Below are positions 30,582 to 38,842 of a stretch of 64,000 nucleotides of DNA, in pieces. The stretch comes from Alicycliphilus sp. UBA6560 (GTDB taxonomy: Bacteria > Pseudomonadota > Gammaproteobacteria > Burkholderiales > Burkholderiaceae_C). The stretch's first letter is position 1, and every line of letters starts with the position of its first letter. The stretch lies in NCBI GenBank assembly GCA_002434305.1, contig DJJU01000012.1, positions 124,001 to 188,000 on the forward strand. Reading direction: 5' to 3'. A model generated the notes under the pieces. It did not search any database, was not told the DNA's origin, and saw nothing but the letters and a program-made list of their open reading frames with translations. A program made the translations under genes and the position numbers.

Positions 30582-30821
30582 TCAGCCCTTTTGGTGGGAG
30601 ACGGCGTAGTCGATGGCGTTTTGCACCGTGGTGATCTTCTCCGCGTCTTCGTCGGGGATCTCGATGCCGAACTCGTCTTCCAGAGCCATCACCAATTCCA
30701 CCGTGTCCAGCGAGTCGGCACCCAGATCGGCCACGAAGGCTTTTTCATTGGTGACCTGGGACTCTTCCACGCCGAGTTGCTCGGCGATGATCTTTTTGAC
30801 ACGTGCTTCGATATCGCTCAT
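30582..30821 (-). CDS. acpP: Acyl carrier protein
   Basis: 79 residues, acidic. The 4'-phosphopantetheine attachment Ser37 lies in LGADSLDTVELVMALE. Helices I, II and III are in the usual order. It carries growing acyl chains for the Fab enzymes; the modifying enzyme AcpS is encoded at 18047 in this window. Gaps of 105 and 112 bp on each side suggest its own promoter, as is common for this very abundant protein. Confidence 0.98.
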   Translation of the reverse strand: MSDIEARVKKIIAEQLGVEESQVTNEKAFVADLGADSLDTVELVMALEDEFGIEIPDEDAEKITTVQNAIDYAVSHQKG

Positions 30822-30926
30822 GGGTTTCCCTCAAGGGGTTGTGAATGAATCCGCGATTCTAGCCGCTTCGGGATAGTGCCCCAGCGCGGCCTGCCGTGCG
30901 GAAGATACGGCGCCAAAAGGCTTCAA

Positions 30927-31673
30927 TTACATGTACATGCCGCCATTGACGTGCAACTCCTGCCCCGTCACATAGCCGGCACCTTCCGAGGCGAGATAGG
31001 CCACCGCGTGGGCGATGTCCTCGGGGCGGCCCAGATCGCCCAGGGCGATCTGCGCGCACAGGGCCTTCTTCTGCTCCTCGGGCAGGTCGGCCGTCATGTC
31101 GGTGGCGATGAAGCCGGGCGCCACGCAGTTCACCGTGATGCCGCGGCTGCCCAGTTCGCGCGCCAGCGCACGCGTCATGCCGGCCACGCCGGCCTTGGCG
31201 GCCGCGTAGTTGGCCTGGCCCGGGTTGCCCGAGGCGCCCACCACGCTGGTGATGCTGATGATGCGCCCAAAGCGCTGCTTCATCATGGGCCGGATGGCGG
31301 CGCGACTGGCGCGGAACACCGCCTTCAGGTTGGTGTCGACGACCGCGTCCCAGTCGTCGTCCTTCATGCGCATGGCCAGGGTATCGCGGGTGATGCCGGC
31401 GTTGTTGACCAGCACGTGCAGGCCGCCGTCCTGCTTGACGATAGTCTCCACCAGCGCGTCCACGGCCGCGCCGTCGGTGACGTCCAGCCGCACGCCGCGC
31501 CCGCCGTGGGCGGCCAGCGCCTGGCTGATACGGGCGGCACCCTCGTCGGTGGTGGCGGTGCCAATCACGCGCAGACCCTGCTGCGCCAGTTGCGCCGCGA
31601 TGGCGGCGCCGATGCCGCGGGTGGCGCCGGTGACCAGCGCAACGCGGGGGGTGGTTTCAGCGGTGGTGGTCAT
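30927..31673 (-). CDS. fabG: 3-oxoacyl-[ACP] reductase
   Basis: 248 residues from ATG 31673, overlapping the fabD stop by 4 bp (ATGA). A short-chain dehydrogenase with the NADPH motif TGATRGIG (16-23), NNAGITRD, catalytic Ser in ITSVVGASG and the YxxxK pair in YAAAKAG. It performs the first reduction in fatty-acid elongation. Confidence 0.97.
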   Translation of the reverse strand: MTTTAETTPRVALVTGATRGIGAAIAAQLAQQGLRVIGTATTDEGAARISQALAAHGGRGVRLDVTDGAAVDALVETIVKQDGGLHVLVNNAGITRDTLAMRMKDDDWDAVVDTNLKAVFRASRAAIRPMMKQRFGRIISITSVVGASGNPGQANYAAAKAGVAGMTRALARELGSRGITVNCVAPGFIATDMTADLPEEQKKALCAQIALGDLGRPEDIAHAVAYLASEGAGYVTGQELHVNGGMYM

Positions 31674-32623
31674 GCCAGCAGCTCCCTGGTTTCGGCGAGC
31701 GTCGCCGGGTCATAGATGGATGCGCCGACCAGCTCCGGGTCGATGCGGCGGGTCAGGCCGGCCAGCACCTTGCCGGGTCCGCACTCGACGATGTGGGTGA
31801 CGCCGCGCGCCTTGAGCGCCTGCACGCACTCGACCCAGCGTACCGGCCCGAAGGCCTGGCGATACAGGGCGTCGCGGATGGCGTCGGGTTGCTGCTGCAC
31901 GGCCACGTCCACGTTGTTTAGCACCGGGATCTGCGGCGCGGCCAGCTCGAGGCCCGCCAGCGCGGCCTTGAGCTTTTCGGCGGCGGGCTTCATCAGGCTG
32001 GAGTGAAAGGGCGCGGACACCGGCAGCGGCAGCGCGCGCTTGGCGCCGGCGGCCTTCAGCAGCTCGCAGGCCTTGTCCACACCGGCCTTGGTGCCGGCGA
32101 TCACGGTCTGCGCCGGATCGTTGAAGTTGACGGCCTCGACCACCTCGGGCGAACCCGTGCCGAAGCTGCCTTGCGCCTGGGCGCAGCCGGCGATGACGTG
32201 CGCGGCATCCAGACCCAGGATGGCGGCCATGGCGCCCGTGCCCACGGGCACGGCCTCCTGCATGGCGGCGGCGCGCAGGCGCACCAGCGGCGCGGCCTGC
32301 GCCAGTGTCAGCACGCCGGCAGCCACCAGTGCCGAGTATTCGCCCAGCGAATGGCCGGCCACTGCCGCGGGCAGCGCGCCGCCTTCTGCACGCCACACGC
32401 GCCAGGCGGCCACGCCGGCCACCAGCATCACCGGCTGGGTGTTGGTGGTCAGCGCCAGCGCCTCCTTGGGGCCGTCGTGGATCAATGCGCCCACGTCCTC
32501 GCCCAGGGCGTCGGAGGCCTCGCGCAGGGTCTGCTGCACCTCGGGATGATCGCCCCAGCCATCCAGCATGCCCACGGACTGCGAGCCCTGGCCGGGAAAT
32601 ACAAATGCAAAGGTCTTAGCCAT
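31670..32623 (-). CDS. fabD: Malonyl-CoA:ACP transacylase
   Basis: 317 residues from ATG 32623. The active-site Ser92 lies in GHSLGEYSAL, the N-terminal FPGQGSQ and the His-containing APFHSSLM are present. It loads malonate onto ACP. Between fabH and fabD there are 59 bp holding repeat copy h; fabD and fabG overlap. Confidence 0.96.
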   Translation of the reverse strand: MAKTFAFVFPGQGSQSVGMLDGWGDHPEVQQTLREASDALGEDVGALIHDGPKEALALTTNTQPVMLVAGVAAWRVWRAEGGALPAAVAGHSLGEYSALVAAGVLTLAQAAPLVRLRAAAMQEAVPVGTGAMAAILGLDAAHVIAGCAQAQGSFGTGSPEVVEAVNFNDPAQTVIAGTKAGVDKACELLKAAGAKRALPLPVSAPFHSSLMKPAAEKLKAALAGLELAAPQIPVLNNVDVAVQQQPDAIRDALYRQAFGPVRWVECVQALKARGVTHIVECGPGKVLAGLTRRIDPELVGASIYDPATLAETRELLA

Positions 32624-32640
32624 TACCAGTGTTGATTGAC

Positions 32641-32692
32641 AATGAAATCGGGCTCTAGCGCTTGCCAGTCAAGCGCTGGCAGCTACATTTTC
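32641..32692. repeat. Dispersed element, copy h, supplying the fabH stop codon
   Basis: Flank AAATCGGGCTCT, arm AGCGCTTG, spacer CCAGT, arm CAAGCGCT (core 32657-32677), then GGCAGCTACATTTTC. The complement of CTA at 32683-32685 is the TAG stop of fabH, and it is part of the element's conserved AGCTA block. Confidence 0.9.
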
Positions 32693-33660
32693 AGGAGCAC
32701 CGCACCCCAGGTGAAGCCGCCGCCCACCCCTTCCAGCATGACGGTGTGGCCGGGCTGCACCTGGCCGGCGCGCACGGCGTGGTCCAGCGCCAGGGGGATG
32801 GAGGCGGCCGAGGTGTTGCCGTGCTGGTCCACCGTGACCACCACCTTGTCCATGGACAGCTTCAGCTTGCGCGCCGTGCTTTGCATGATGCGGATATTGG
32901 CCTGATGGGGGATCAGCCAGTCGATGTCGGACTCCTGCAGCCCGGCCTTTTCCAGCACGGCGCGGGCGGCCTTGTCCAGCACGCTCACGGCGAGCTTGAA
33001 AACGGCCTGGCCATCCATGGTCAGCAGCGGGCTGCCCAGCACCTCGCCGCCGTAGACGTTGCCTGGCACGCACAGGATGCCCACGTGGCTGCCGTCGGCG
33101 TGCAGGTCGCTGGCCAGGATACCGGGCGTATCGGAGGCCTGCAGCACCACGGCGCCGGCGCCGTCGCCGAACAGCACGCAGGTCGTGCGGTCCTTGAAGT
33201 TCAGGATGCGGCTGAACACCTCGGCGCCCACCACCAGCGCCCGCGTGGCGGTGCCGGCGCGGATCATGGCGTCGGCCACCGTCAGGGCGTAGACAAAACC
33301 GCTGCACACGGCCTGCACGTCGAACGCCGGGCAGCCGGCGATGCCCAGCTTGTGCTGCAGGATGCAGGCGGTGGAGGGAAACACCATGTCCGGCGTGGAC
33401 GTGGCGACGATGATCAGGTCGATGTCCGCGGCCTCGCAACCAGCAGCAGCCAGCGCGTTGCGCGAGGCCGTGAGCGCCAGGTCGCTGGCGGCCACGTGCG
33501 CTTCAGCGAAATGGCGCGCGCGGATGCCCGTGCGCTCGACGATCCATTCGTCGGAGGTCTCGATACCCTGCTCTGCCAGCTGGGCCACCAGGTCGTCGTT
33601 GCTCACTCGGCGCGCAGGCAGGCAGCTGCCCGTGCCGACAATGCGGGAATAGCGTGTCAT
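32683..33660 (-). CDS. fabH: 3-oxoacyl-[ACP] synthase III
   Basis: 325 residues from ATG 33660, which shares one base with the plsX stop (TGATG); a TTG one codon upstream is less likely. Starts fatty-acid synthesis from acetyl-CoA and malonyl-ACP. Catalytic Cys119 is in AVCSGFVYAL, His in IPHQANIRI and Asn in the DQHGNTSAASIP region. The last codons (LLKM) and the stop lie in repeat copy h, so the natural C-terminus may have been altered by one or two residues. Confidence 0.96.
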   Translation of the reverse strand: MTRYSRIVGTGSCLPARRVSNDDLVAQLAEQGIETSDEWIVERTGIRARHFAEAHVAASDLALTASRNALAAAGCEAADIDLIIVATSTPDMVFPSTACILQHKLGIAGCPAFDVQAVCSGFVYALTVADAMIRAGTATRALVVGAEVFSRILNFKDRTTCVLFGDGAGAVVLQASDTPGILASDLHADGSHVGILCVPGNVYGGEVLGSPLLTMDGQAVFKLAVSVLDKAARAVLEKAGLQESDIDWLIPHQANIRIMQSTARKLKLSMDKVVVTVDQHGNTSAASIPLALDHAVRAGQVQPGHTVMLEGVGGGFTWGAVLLKM

Positions 33661-34715
33661 CAAAGGGGGGCCGAGGCGGCGCCAGGGGCGGGAGGGACGT
33701 CAGCGGTGGTGGCCAGCAGCGGCGCCGCATGCGCGACCCGTGCGCGCACGCGCTCGAGCAGGTTGTTGCGTGCCGCATCATACGCGCGGGCGAGCGCCTG
33801 CTCGAAGGCCAGGGCGTCGGCCGAGCCGTGGCTCTTGAACACCAGCCCGCGCAGGCCCAGCAGCGCGGCGCCGTTGTAGCGGCGGTGGTCCATGCGGCGC
33901 TTGAGGGCCGCCAGCACCGGCCAGGCGACCACGGCCGCCGCCTTGGTCAGCAGGTTGCGCGAGAACTCCTCCTTCAGGAAGCCGCCAATCATGGACGCCA
34001 GGCCCTCGATGGTCTTGAGCGCCACGTTGCCGACGAAGCCGTCGCACACCACGATGTCCGCCGTGCCCTTGAAGATGTCGTTGCCCTCGACGTTGCCGAC
34101 GAAGTTCAGGTCGCCCGAGGCGGCGGCCGCGCGCAGCAGTTCGCCGGCACGCTTGATCTCTTCGCTGCCCTTGATGGCCTCCTCGCCGATGTTCAGCAGC
34201 CCCACGGTGGGCTGAGGGTCATCGTTGAGCACCGATACCAGGGCCGAGCCCATGACGGCGAACTGCAGCAAATGCTCGGCGGTGGAGTCGACGTTGGCGC
34301 CCAGGTCCAGCACCGTGGTGGCTCCGCCGCGGGCGTTGGGGATCTGGGTGGCGATGGCAGGGCGGTCGATGCCGTCCAGGGTTTTTAGCAGATAGCGGGC
34401 AATCGCCATCAGCGCGCCCGTGTTGCCGGCCGAAACGGCCGCCTGGGCCCTGCCTTCCTTGACCTGAGCGATGGCCACGCGCATAGACGAATCCTTCTTG
34501 CGGCGCAGGGCCACCTCCACGGCATCGTCCATGGTGACCACCTCGGAGGCCGGCACGTGCTCGGCGCGCTCGTGCTCCAGCGCCTTCAGGCGATCGCCCT
34601 GGCCGACCAGCAGCAGCCGGGCGTCGGGGTGGCTCTCCAGAAACTGGCGGCACGCGGCCAGCGTGACGTCGGGGCCGTGGTCGCCCCCCATGCAATCAAC
34701 AGCCAGTGTGATCAT
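33660..34715 (-). CDS. plsX: Phosphate acyltransferase PlsX
   Basis: 351 residues from ATG 34715. Converts acyl-ACP to acyl-phosphate for phospholipid synthesis. Starts VDCMGGDHGPDVT and carries SAGNTGALMA, GANVDSTAEHL and CDGFVGNVALKT, all typical. The C-terminus has an extra Ala/Pro-rich tail (from about 335). It is preceded by rpmF but a strong terminator lies between, so the plsX-fab run may begin its own transcript or depend on read-through. Confidence 0.95.
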   Translation of the reverse strand: MITLAVDCMGGDHGPDVTLAACRQFLESHPDARLLLVGQGDRLKALEHERAEHVPASEVVTMDDAVEVALRRKKDSSMRVAIAQVKEGRAQAAVSAGNTGALMAIARYLLKTLDGIDRPAIATQIPNARGGATTVLDLGANVDSTAEHLLQFAVMGSALVSVLNDDPQPTVGLLNIGEEAIKGSEEIKRAGELLRAAAASGDLNFVGNVEGNDIFKGTADIVVCDGFVGNVALKTIEGLASMIGGFLKEEFSRNLLTKAAAVVAWPVLAALKRRMDHRRYNGAALLGLRGLVFKSHGSADALAFEQALARAYDAARNNLLERVRARVAHAAPLLATTADVPPAPGAASAPL

Positions 34716-34785
34716 CGGCAGGAGTGGGCCGCTTGCTCGGGCAGGGGCGGCAGGAATCGGGTTGAAGCCGCCATTGTGGCAGCCG

Positions 34786-34835
34786 AAAAACGCCGAAGGC
34801 CCGCGCTACGGGACTCGTAGCCGCGGGCCTTCGGC
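34786..34835 (-). terminator. Strong intrinsic terminator between rpmF and plsX
   Basis: On the minus strand a 13-bp outer stem (GCCGAAGGCCCGC at 34792-34804 with its complement at 34823-34835) encloses an inner stem CTACG/CGTAG around GGACT, followed by GTTTTTC. It is placed right after rpmF and 71 bp before the plsX start. Confidence 0.8.
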
Positions 34836-34864
34836 AACGGAGCGCGGCTCAGAGGCCGCGCGCG

Positions 34865-35047
34865 TCAGGCTTCGGACTTGTTCTTCAGCACTTGGCGGCC
34901 GCGGTACACGCCGTTGGGGCTGATGTGGTGGCGCAGGTGGGTTTCGCCCGTGGTGGGCTCCACGGCGATGCCCGGCACGTTCAGGGCGTTGTGCGAACGG
35001 TGCATGCCGCGCTTGGAGGGGGACTTCTTGTTTTGCTGAACAGCCAT
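34865..35047 (-). CDS. rpmF: 50S ribosomal protein L32
   Basis: 60 residues, [19 protein letters not shown] at the start, then a short core [12 protein letters not shown]. No cysteine is present, so this is the zinc-independent form usual in proteobacteria. Encoded between yceD and plsX, the conserved order. Confidence 0.98.
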
Positions 35048-35176
35048 GGTCGGCTCCTGGTCTTGAAAGGGTTGGATGGAAAAACGCGATCAGCCCATTA
35101 AAGACACGAGGGGTTTCGCGCGAAGCCCGCAATTATAGCCCACGCGCCATCAGCCCGCCCAGGGGGTAGATCGGCC

Positions 35177-35722
35177 TCAGGATTTGTCCTTGCGCAGGCC
35201 CGCCAGGGCGGCGAAGGGGTTGGGAGCGCTGGCGCTGGCAGCCTCGAATTCCTCGTCACTGGAGGCCAGCTGCACCGGCACCGGGCACTCGTCGTGGCGC
35301 GGCACCAGGGGCACGGCCATGAGCAGCTCGTCCTCGATCAGCTCGCGCAGGTTGAACTCGCGGCTCAGGGCCAGCAGGTCCTCCTCGCTCTCGTCGTCTA
35401 GCGCCTCGGCCGTGGCCTCGTCGGCGACGAAGCGGAACTCGCGGTCCACCTCCAGCGGCACGTCCACCGGCTGAAGGCAGCGCTGGCAGATCAGGGGCAC
35501 GGTGGCGCTGGCCTTCAGGCGCAGCCAGACCTGGCCGCCGATACCGTGGGTGGAGCGCACCTCGCCGTCGGCAGCCCAGTCCACGCGCAGATCGGGGTGC
35601 AGGCCCTTGGCCTCCTCGACCAGGCGGGCGTACTTGAGCAGGGTGTCATGACCGGACAGGTGGCCTCCGGCCTGCGCGAAGGCCTTGACGTCCAGCCGGT
35701 CGGGGGAGTGTTCCTTGGTCAT
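35177..35722 (-). CDS. yceD: YceD/DUF177 protein, 23S rRNA accumulation factor
   Basis: 181 residues from ATG 35722 (MTKEHSPDRL); a longer frame to 35755 would overlap the divergent maf start. Marks of the family are the CQRCLQPVDVPLE cysteine pair near 85-97 and an acidic C-terminal half with LNLRELIEDELLMAVPLVP in pattern form. The family is needed for normal 23S rRNA levels in bacteria and plants. It is always next to rpmF, as here. Its start is only 26 bp from the divergent yceF/maf start. Confidence 0.92.
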   Translation of the reverse strand: MTKEHSPDRLDVKAFAQAGGHLSGHDTLLKYARLVEEAKGLHPDLRVDWAADGEVRSTHGIGGQVWLRLKASATVPLICQRCLQPVDVPLEVDREFRFVADEATAEALDDESEEDLLALSREFNLRELIEDELLMAVPLVPRHDECPVPVQLASSDEEFEAASASAPNPFAALAGLRKDKS

Positions 35723-35748
35723 GAGGGGCAGTGTAAGAGAATCGGCCG

Positions 35749-36351
35749 ATGCCAAATAACAGCCCTACGACGCCCCGCTCCCTGGTCCTCGCCTCGACCT
35801 CGCGCTACCGTCGCGAGCTGCTGTCGCGCCTGGGCCTGGCCTTCGACGTGACAGCGCCCGAGGTGGACGAAAGCCCCCGGCCCGGCGAGGCCCCGCGCGC
35901 GCTGGCCCTGCGCCTGGCGCTGGCCAAGGCGCGCGCCGTGGCGGCCCTGCGCCCCGAGGCGCTGGTGATCGGCTCGGACCAGGTGGCCGACCTGGACGGC
36001 CGCCCCCTGGGCAAGCCCGGCACGCACGAGCGCGCCGTGGCCCAGCTGCGCCAGATGAGCGGCCGGCCGGTGGTCTTCCACACGGCCGTGGCCGTGGCCT
36101 GCCAGGCCGGCGGCTTCGAGCAGGTGGAGCTGGCGCCCGTGCACGTGCGCTTTCGCGCGCTGTGCGACGACGAGATCGAGCGCTACCTGCGCGCCGAGCA
36201 GCCCTATGACTGCGCCGGCAGCGCCAAGAGCGAGGGCCTGGGCATCGCCATGCTGGAGGCCATCGACAGCGACGACCCGACGGCCCTCATCGGCCTGCCG
36301 CTGATCCGCACCTGCCGCCTGCTGCGCGCCGCCGGGGTGGTTCTGCCATGA
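35749..36351 (+). CDS. yceF: Maf-family nucleotide pyrophosphatase (YceF type)
   Basis: 200 residues. N-terminal LVLASTSRYRRELLSRL, catalytic Asp in VIGSDQVADLDG and KSEGLGIAMLEAI near the C-terminus. The YceF subgroup prefers 7-methyl-GTP. In E. coli yceF is next to yceD-rpmF-plsX, and the same divergent order is kept here, which supports the subtype. Its stop overlaps the next gene by 4 bp (ATGA). Confidence 0.92.
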   Translation: MPNNSPTTPRSLVLASTSRYRRELLSRLGLAFDVTAPEVDESPRPGEAPRALALRLALAKARAVAALRPEALVIGSDQVADLDGRPLGKPGTHERAVAQLRQMSGRPVVFHTAVAVACQAGGFEQVELAPVHVRFRALCDDEIERYLRAEQPYDCAGSAKSEGLGIAMLEAIDSDDPTALIGLPLIRTCRLLRAAGVVLP

Positions 36352-37118
36352 AGAACGCCCCCGGCACGCTCTACCTGGTGCCCGCGCCGCTGGACTTCGG
36401 CTGCGACGCCCAGGCGCCGCTGACCGATGCCCTGCCAGCCGGCACGCTGCGCCAGGCGGCGCAGATCACCCACTGGGTATGCGAGAACGCCAAGAGCCTG
36501 CGCGCCTACCTGAAACGCATCGACGCCGAGTACCCGCTGGCCGCGTCGCTGCAGCAGCAACAGATCACCGAGCTGCCGCGCCAGGTGCACAAGAAGGGCG
36601 ATCACGGCGCCGGCGCGTTCGACGCCACGGCGCTGGTCGCCCCGCTGCGCGCCGGCCACGACATGGGCCTGGCCAGCGAAGCCGGCATGCCCGCCATCGC
36701 CGACCCCGGCAGCTCGGTGGTGCGCGCCGCGCACGACGCGGGCGCGCGCGTGGTGCCGCTGGTAGGGCCGGTGTCGCTGCTGCTGGCGCTGGCGGCCAGT
36801 GGGTTGAACGGCCAGAACTTCGCCTTTACCGGCTACCTCCCGCAGGACGCCGCTGCGCGCGCGCAGCGCATCCGCGAGCTGGAGGCCCTGGCCCTCAAGC
36901 AAGGCCAGAGCCAGCTCTTCATCGAGACACCCTACCGCAACGCCGCGCTGTGGCAGGCTCTGCTGCAGCACCTGCAGCCGGGCACACGCCTGGCCGTGGC
37001 CGAGGGCCTGACGCTGGACCAGGCGCGCGTGCACAGCCACGCCGTGCGCCGCTGGCGCGAGCAGCCCGGCGCGGCGCCAGACAACCGCACGCCAGCGGTG
37101 TTCGCCATCGGGGGCTGA
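36348..37118 (+). CDS. Tetrapyrrole-methylase-family SAM methyltransferase, RsmI-like paralogue
   Basis: 256 residues. Begins GTLYLVPAPLDFG and has LASEAGMPAIADPGSSVVRAAH, GPVSLLLALAASGL and FAFTGYLP, the pattern of RsmI (16S rRNA C1402 2'-O-methyltransferase), but the N-terminus lacks the usual PIGN(L)xD and the protein is shorter than the 285-residue norm. It belongs to the RsmI-related group commonly annotated as SAM-dependent methyltransferase next to maf in betaproteobacteria. Translationally coupled to yceF. Substrate unknown. Confidence 0.8.
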   Translation: MKNAPGTLYLVPAPLDFGCDAQAPLTDALPAGTLRQAAQITHWVCENAKSLRAYLKRIDAEYPLAASLQQQQITELPRQVHKKGDHGAGAFDATALVAPLRAGHDMGLASEAGMPAIADPGSSVVRAAHDAGARVVPLVGPVSLLLALAASGLNGQNFAFTGYLPQDAAARAQRIRELEALALKQGQSQLFIETPYRNAALWQALLQHLQPGTRLAVAEGLTLDQARVHSHAVRRWREQPGAAPDNRTPAVFAIGG

Positions 37119-37147
37119 CTCCTCCCCCTTTCGACAAGGGAACCACC

Positions 37148-37936
37148 ATGTCCGACGTCCTGTTCGAGGCCGACGGCCCCGTCTGCCAGATCACGCTGAA
37201 CCGCCCGGCCAAGCGCAACGCAGTGCACGGGCCCATGGCCGGCGCGCTGCGCGACGCGTTCCGGCGCTTCGAGGCCGACGCCAACCTGCGGGTGGCCGTG
37301 CTGCATGGCGCCGGCGGCCACTTTTGCGCCGGCGCCGACCTGGCGGCCGTGAGCGACCCGGCGCTGCGCAACGAGCTCGACCCCGAGGGCGGCGGCACCG
37401 GCCCCATGGGACCCACGCGCATGGCGCTGTCCAAGCCGCTGATCGCCGCCATCAGCGGCTACGCCGTGGCCGGCGGGCTGGAGCTGGCGCTGCTGGCCGA
37501 CCTGCGCGTGGCCGACGAGGACGCCACGCTGGGCGTGTTCTGCCGCCGCTGGGGCGTGCCGCTGATCGACGGCGGCACGGTGCGCCTGCCGCGCATCGTC
37601 GGCATGGGGCGCGCGCTCGACCTGATCCTGACCGGCCGCCCCGTGGCCGCGCCCGAGGCCCTGGCCATGGGCCTGGTCAACCGCGTCACGCCCGCCGGCG
37701 GCGCGCTGGCGGCGGCGCACACGCTGGCGCGGCAGATCGCCGCCTTCCCGCAGCAGTGCATGCTGGCCGACCGCGCCTCGGCCTACGCCCAGTGGGACCT
37801 GCCGCTGGCCCAGGCGCTGCGCCAGGAAGGCCGGCTGGGCACGCCCCTGGTGGCCGCCGAAGGGGCCGACGGCGCGGCCCGCTCTGCCGGGGGCACCGGC
37901 CGCCACGGCCGCTTCGACACGCCCGGCGGCGCCTGA
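37148..37936 (+). CDS. Enoyl-CoA hydratase/isomerase (crotonase family)
   Basis: 262 residues from ATG 37148 (MSDVLFEADG). Crotonase marks: ITLNRPAKRNAV, oxyanion-hole segments HFCAGADLAAVSD and ISGYAVAGGLELALLADLRVA, and the GVPLIDGGTVRLPRIVG segment where the usual Pro-Asp-Gly is shifted, so the catalytic acid may differ from classical enoyl-CoA hydratase. The C-terminus ends in a Gly/Ala-rich tail. It lies 29 bp after the RsmI-like gene. Substrate and pathway unknown. Confidence 0.85.
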   Translation: MSDVLFEADGPVCQITLNRPAKRNAVHGPMAGALRDAFRRFEADANLRVAVLHGAGGHFCAGADLAAVSDPALRNELDPEGGGTGPMGPTRMALSKPLIAAISGYAVAGGLELALLADLRVADEDATLGVFCRRWGVPLIDGGTVRLPRIVGMGRALDLILTGRPVAAPEALAMGLVNRVTPAGGALAAAHTLARQIAAFPQQCMLADRASAYAQWDLPLAQALRQEGRLGTPLVAAEGADGAARSAGGTGRHGRFDTPGGA

Positions 37937-37946
37937 ACCAACTCCT

Positions 37947-38000
37947 TTTTTGATAGCTGCTCGCGCTTGACTGGCGGGCGCCAAAGGCACTTTTGGCTTG
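37947..38000. repeat. Dispersed element, copy i
   Basis: Between the crotonase and ugpE-like genes, which converge. Minus orientation: TTTTTTGATAGCTGCT, arm CGCGCTTG, spacer ACTGG, arm CGGGCGCC, then AAAGGCACTTTTGGC. Arms partly decayed. May serve as a terminator for both. Confidence 0.75.
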
Positions 38001-38008
38001 AAAAGCTG

Positions 38009-38842
38009 CTACTTGATGCCGGCGCGCATGAAGCTCTGCACGAACTGGCGCTGAAACAGGATGAAGCCGATCAGCAGCGGCGCCACCGACATCAGCGTGG
38101 CGGCGGTGATCAGCGACCACTCCACACCCTGCTCCACGGACGAGAAGACCTGCAGCCCCACCGTGAGCGGGCGCGACTCCACGCTGTTGGTGATGATGAG
38201 CGGCCACAGGAAGTTGTTCCAGTGGAAGCTCACCGACACCAGCGCGAACGCCGTGTACACCGGCCGCGCCAGCGGCACGTACACGCGCCACAGGATCTGC
38301 AGGGCGCTGGCACCCTCCACGCGGGCGGCCTCGTCGAGCTCCTTGGGAATGCCCATGAAGGTCTGGCGCAGCAAAAAGATGGCGAACGCCGAGGCGAAGT
38401 ACGGCAGGCCGATGGCGGTGAGCGTGTCCACCAGACCCAGGCGGCCCATGGTCTTGTAGTTCTCCACCAGCAGGATGTCGGGCATCACCATCAGCTGCAC
38501 CAGCACCAGGGCGAAGGCCACGTTTTTGCCGCGAAACTCGTAGCGCGCAAACGCATAAGCCGCCAGCGTCGAGAGCACCAGCTGCGCCGCCAGGATCAGC
38601 ACGACCAGCACGGCGGTGTTGAGAAAGTAACGCGCAAAAGGCGCCGCCTCCCAGGCGCGGCGGAAGTTCTCAAGCGTCCACGGCGCGTCCAGCGCGAAGC
38701 GCGTGGCGTACTCGGCCGGATGGAAGGCCGTCCAGAAGGCATAGGCCAGCGGCAGCACCCACAGCAGGGCCAACAACCAGGCGGCCAGAGTGTCCAGCCA
38801 GGTGGCGCCGTACAGGCGCGGAGCGGTGTCTCGGCGCGTCAC
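38009..38842 (-). CDS. ugpE: ABC sugar/glycerol-3-phosphate importer, permease 2 (UgpE-like)
   Basis: 277 residues from GTG 38842, overlapping the upstream permease stop by 4 bp (GTGA). Six transmembrane helices; the coupling motif EAARVEGASALQILWRVYVPLARP (EAAxxDGA type) marks a CUT1 MalG/UgpE-type subunit. The C-terminal QRQFVQSFMRAGIK is typical of UgpE. It forms the pore with the UgpA-like protein. Last gene of the ugpC-B-A-E unit. Confidence 0.88.
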   Translation of the reverse strand: MTRRDTAPRLYGATWLDTLAAWLLALLWVLPLAYAFWTAFHPAEYATRFALDAPWTLENFRRAWEAAPFARYFLNTAVLVVLILAAQLVLSTLAAYAFARYEFRGKNVAFALVLVQLMVMPDILLVENYKTMGRLGLVDTLTAIGLPYFASAFAIFLLRQTFMGIPKELDEAARVEGASALQILWRVYVPLARPVYTAFALVSVSFHWNNFLWPLIITNSVESRPLTVGLQVFSSVEQGVEWSLITAATLMSVAPLLIGFILFQRQFVQSFMRAGIK

